A stretch of DNA of 64,000 nt. Source: Roseivirga thermotolerans (GTDB lineage Bacteria; Bacteroidota; Bacteroidia; Cytophagales; Cyclobacteriaceae). This document shows, in pieces, positions 61,832 through 64,000 of the stretch. The translations under genes were made by a program, and so were the position numbers. How positions within the stretch are numbered: the first letter of the stretch is position 1; the number at the start of each line of letters is the position of its first letter. The DNA is taken from assembly GCF_014653175.1 (NCBI RefSeq), contig NZ_BNAG01000001.1, forward strand, positions 1,302,001-1,366,000, given 5' to 3'. A model generated the notes under the pieces. The model was not told the origin of the DNA and made no database searches. It was given only the letters and a program-made list of their open reading frames with translations.

Positions 61832-62611
61832 CTATTTACCGCCATTAGCTGATAAGTCGGCCAGGCAGTTAGCATCCAGATCTGGTGGGCTGCTCATGCC
61901 TAACAAATCGCTGAGGCCGGAAGTACTTTCAACCGAGAAATACATCAGGCAGTCTTCTGCAGTACAGTGAGCACCATTGGCACTGTCGTGATGATTGGTT
62001 TGCATAGGGCTGCCGTTGTTAACCAGGCCTAAAAGATGACCTACCTCGTGAGCCAGTACGGTAGAAGTAAGGAGTGAAGTGGAAACCTGACCTACTCCAC
62101 CGGAGACCTCTTCTATTCGTTTCTGGAATAGAACTATTGAAGTGTTTCGGTGAGCAACGCCAAGCACATTGTTGTTTTGGTCGTAGCTACCATCGGCCAG
62201 ATATATGTAAACGGCCATCTTAGAACCGTTGGTAAATTGGGTGCGCTTTTCATCTTCCATAGCGCGTAGCTCTGAAATACTGTAGCTGCTTTGGCCGGGA
62301 GCTTCTACCTCAGTAACGTTTACGGTTATTCCGGCAGGTTTATTGAGCCGGTTGTTTAGAAAGTTTTGCAAATAATTGATGCTCTGACCAGGAGGCGCGT
62401 AGCCGGCTGCATACTGTACCTCTACTACCAGAAAGTTGTAGTTTTCTGCCGAGAGCAAATCATTGGCTGAACTACCTACCGGACCAATATTTTTTGCATT
62501 ATCCGGTTCATTGCCTCCCGAAGGATTGGCATCGTCACTTTTACTACACTGGGTAAAAAGCAGGCATAAAGTGCCAAGAAGTACAATCTGTAAACTCTTT
62601 ATCTTTCGCAT
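61832..62611 (-). CDS. Metzincin-like zinc metalloprotease lipoprotein
   Basis: 259 residues with a lipoprotein signal (LLFTQC, Cys about 22). The zinc motif is HEVGHLLGLVN: both His ligands and the catalytic Glu are present, but the third metzincin ligand, usually His or Asp, is Asn. Nearby NHHDSANGAHC could provide the third ligand. Related predicted membrane metalloproteases of Bacteroidota share this LGLVNNG pattern. The N-terminal third after the signal is Ser/Asn-rich and disordered. It would be a periplasmic or surface peptidase of unknown substrate. Confidence 0.78.
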   Translation of the reverse strand: MRKIKSLQIVLLGTLCLLFTQCSKSDDANPSGGNEPDNAKNIGPVGSSANDLLSAENYNFLVVEVQYAAGYAPPGQSINYLQNFLNNRLNKPAGITVNVTEVEAPGQSSYSISELRAMEDEKRTQFTNGSKMAVYIYLADGSYDQNNNVLGVAHRNTSIVLFQKRIEEVSGGVGQVSTSLLTSTVLAHEVGHLLGLVNNGSPMQTNHHDSANGAHCTAEDCLMYFSVESTSGLSDLLGMSSPPDLDANCLADLSANGGK

Positions 62612-62705
62612 AATTACAAAACGGCCAAAAACGGTGGTTGTTTATACCTTTGAGGCTTCAATTTTCGCTAAAATGTTGCTTTCTCCAAAAAAGGAGGTCT
62701 TGTTT

Positions 62706-63170
62706 CTATGCCTTACCAAATAACTTTTTAGCCTCCCGGTCAATAAATACTTTACCCACCAATGCTGTAGATGTAGAGGCAATAGCAACTGCCCACCAAA
62801 AGTGTTGTCCGTTGAGAAGTCTGGTGCCTGTTTCGGCCCAAAAAGCGCAATAGAGCCCCACCACTGACCAGCTCATGAAGTAGAAGTGCCTGGGGTACCA
62901 ATTTTTGTGTTTTTTGGTAATAGCTGGTACAATACCTGCCACAAGAGTTGCCAAACTAATGAGCGCAAAAAGATGAAAGAGAGAAGGTCTATTGCCAAAG
63001 TTGTAAATGAAAAAAGCAGAACCATTGAGAAGCAACATGCTGGTTACATATATATATCCCCATTGTTTATGCCTTTTTGTGCCTTTGCGCATAAAAATTA
63101 CTGTGGCCCCGGTGGCCATGGCCAAAAAGGCCATAGCCGTATGGAAGAGGCCAATTGTTGAATGAATCAT
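62706..63170 (-). CDS. DUF2306-like four-helix membrane protein
   Basis: 154 residues with four hydrophobic helices and conserved His residues at helix ends (HSTIGLFHTAMAF, KGTKRHKQWGYIYVTSM, KHKNWYPRHFYFMSW). This pattern resembles the DUF2306 family of predicted membrane proteins, possibly haem- or quinone-linked, but no reaction is known. It lies 158 bp after the gene at 63329 on the same strand. That gap contains CCTGCC/GGCAGG (63281-63299), a short hairpin. Confidence 0.72.
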   Translation of the reverse strand: MIHSTIGLFHTAMAFLAMATGATVIFMRKGTKRHKQWGYIYVTSMLLLNGSAFFIYNFGNRPSLFHLFALISLATLVAGIVPAITKKHKNWYPRHFYFMSWSVVGLYCAFWAETGTRLLNGQHFWWAVAIASTSTALVGKVFIDREAKKLFGKA

Positions 63171-63328
63171 ATCTGAGTTTTTATATTAATTTCTGTAAGG
63201 AGTAAGTGATTAAGGAGGAAATGAAAAACCCTAAACCCTGAAAGGAGGACCTCCCTGGTTATCAACTTTCATCATTCATGCCTGCCTTTTGGAGGCAGGT
63301 TTCAGAGTCAGGGCCAATGTTGCATTGC

Positions 63329-63880
63329 CTATTTTACTCTCTTTAGCTGCATTTCCATGGTAGGGTACCAGGTACTGCCATCCATAGAGAAAGCGCCTTT
63401 TTCGGTCCAGGTGTCACCTTCGATGGTTATTACATAGCGTACCTCGCCCTGCGGAACTTTGAACCCCCAAACAAACTCACCTTTATCATTAAACTCCCCT
63501 TTGGCCATGGTAGAGTGTCCTTGCATTACCAGAGAGTGAAAATCGTAGTGTCCGGCATCGGCATTGTAGTAAACCATGGCCATAGCATGGTGCCCCAGAG
63601 TGCCGTTGGAAGAGCCCTTACCTTCAACAATCAGTGCCATGCCATCCAGCCGCTGCTCAACTTTCTCTACTACGGTGAAGGTGATTTTCTGCCTGGTTTG
63701 TTGGTCCATCTGCCAACCTTCCCCTTTCCATTCACCTACCCAACCGGATAGTTTTTGCATTTCATCTTTTGAAATGCGGGCGTTTTGAGCTTGAGTCTTC
63801 TGACTAATCAAGGAAGCTGCAACAATCATCATCCCTAGGATGAAGTGCTGCATGGAATGGAGTAATGGAGTTGTTTTCAT
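63329..63880 (-). CDS. Secreted lipocalin-like protein, DUF1579-type
   Basis: 183 residues with a Sec signal peptide (about 1-31, ending KTQAQ). The mature protein is all-beta, opening SGWVGEWKGEGWQMDQ and containing YYNADAGHYDFHSLVMQG, in line with small calycin-type folds that bind ligands. I recall this family only as hypothetical in Bacteroidota. No catalytic residues are apparent. It is transcribed on the same strand as the probable winged-helix gene whose end lies 51 bp upstream. Confidence 0.65.
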   Translation of the reverse strand: MKTTPLLHSMQHFILGMMIVAASLISQKTQAQNARISKDEMQKLSGWVGEWKGEGWQMDQQTRQKITFTVVEKVEQRLDGMALIVEGKGSSNGTLGHHAMAMVYYNADAGHYDFHSLVMQGHSTMAKGEFNDKGEFVWGFKVPQGEVRYVITIEGDTWTEKGAFSMDGSTWYPTMEMQLKRVK

Positions 63881-63930
63881 GATTTTATTCTTAAACTGGT
63901 TTATATTATAAACTAACTATTTAAAATTTT

Positions 63931-64000
63931 TTAAGGCTTGAGGTATTGTTGAATATTCTTCACGTAGTTCTCGAACGCATCGACACCCGTTTGGGTAATC
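63931..64000 (-). CDS. C-terminal end of a probable winged-helix transcription regulator (partial)
   Basis: Only 22 residues are visible before the TAA at 63931-63933: ITQTGVDAFENYVKNIQQYL followed by KP. The T-x-x-G-x-x-A-F/L-x-x-Y pattern is typical for the wing and final helix of MarR/ArsR-like HTH_27 regulators. The rest lies beyond the window, so the assignment is tentative. It may be in one transcript with the secreted protein at 63329. Confidence 0.5.
   Translation of the reverse strand, partial: ITQTGVDAFENYVKNIQQYLKP

Noticed and set aside
1-64000. CRISPR array, prophage, transposon or classic antiphage island
   Set aside because: No regularly spaced repeats, integrase, transposase or phage structural genes were seen; the only defence-like domain is the Pycsar-effector fusion.

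Overview
The window looks like the chromosome of an aerobic, pigmented member of the Bacteroidota, most likely order Cytophagales (for example a Fulvivirga/Roseivirga/Marivirga-like marine or soil bacterium). The signs are a T9SS-type C-terminal sorting domain, a FecR/STN pair, a TonB-dependent receptor with a carboxypeptidase-like N-terminal domain, a fused MurF-alanine racemase, 800-residue FtsX/MacB permeases, LytTR regulators, a Rho with a long charged N-terminal insert, promoters of the TTTG-N19/21-TAnnTTTG type, and many TTG/GTG starts without a clear Shine-Dalgarno. This placement is inferred from gene families, not from a marker gene. I found no rRNA, tRNA, CRISPR array, insertion sequence or integrase.

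Layout. 1-2169: 3' part of a FecR anti-sigma regulator and an STN/carboxypeptidase-like protein. 2261-5995: feoA-feoB iron(II) uptake and an HTTM membrane protein. 6038-9448: a 51-codon gene, murF-alr, a CsaA-like protein and a small secreted protein. 9531-12654: a TonB-dependent receptor behind a palindromic operator, and a HisA-like protein lacking its first catalytic aspartate. 12793-16213: a two-component system divergent from an acidic T9SS cargo protein. 16307-23000: lysA, cytochrome c, a lipoprotein, a LytTR regulator and a six-PAS kinase. 23001-27627: a metallophosphoesterase/outer-membrane barrel gene broken by one in-frame amber codon, and a secreted beta-propeller. 27727-32200: an HD-domain/Pycsar-effector fusion and an FtsX permease with its ATPase.

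32293-39282 is the most coherent system: eight minus-strand genes for carotenoid synthesis and its control, namely a CruF-like hydratase, crtZ, a CarH/LitR-type MerR-B12 photoreceptor, a 440-bp regulatory gap, an ECF sigma factor, crtI, crtB, ispH and crtW. The gap holds a Bacteroidota-type promoter flanked by two perfect 15-bp direct repeats. The arrangement parallels the LitR-LitS light switch of Streptomyces and suggests B12-dependent, light-induced pigment synthesis, probably of a flexixanthin-like carotenoid.

39358-47246: DUF4286-like protein, GNAT acetyltransferase, serS, rho, a second FtsX permease and an arginase-fold protein with altered metal ligands. 47353-53410: a lipoprotein, a TPR sensor kinase/LytTR pair, a PHP-domain lipoprotein and a DinB protein. 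53708-61623: a MoxR-DUF58-DUF4350-DUF4129-SpoIIM operon divergent from RDD and cytochrome b5-like genes. 61832-64000: a metzincin-like lipoprotein, a DUF2306-like membrane protein, a secreted protein and the 3' end of a probable winged-helix regulator.
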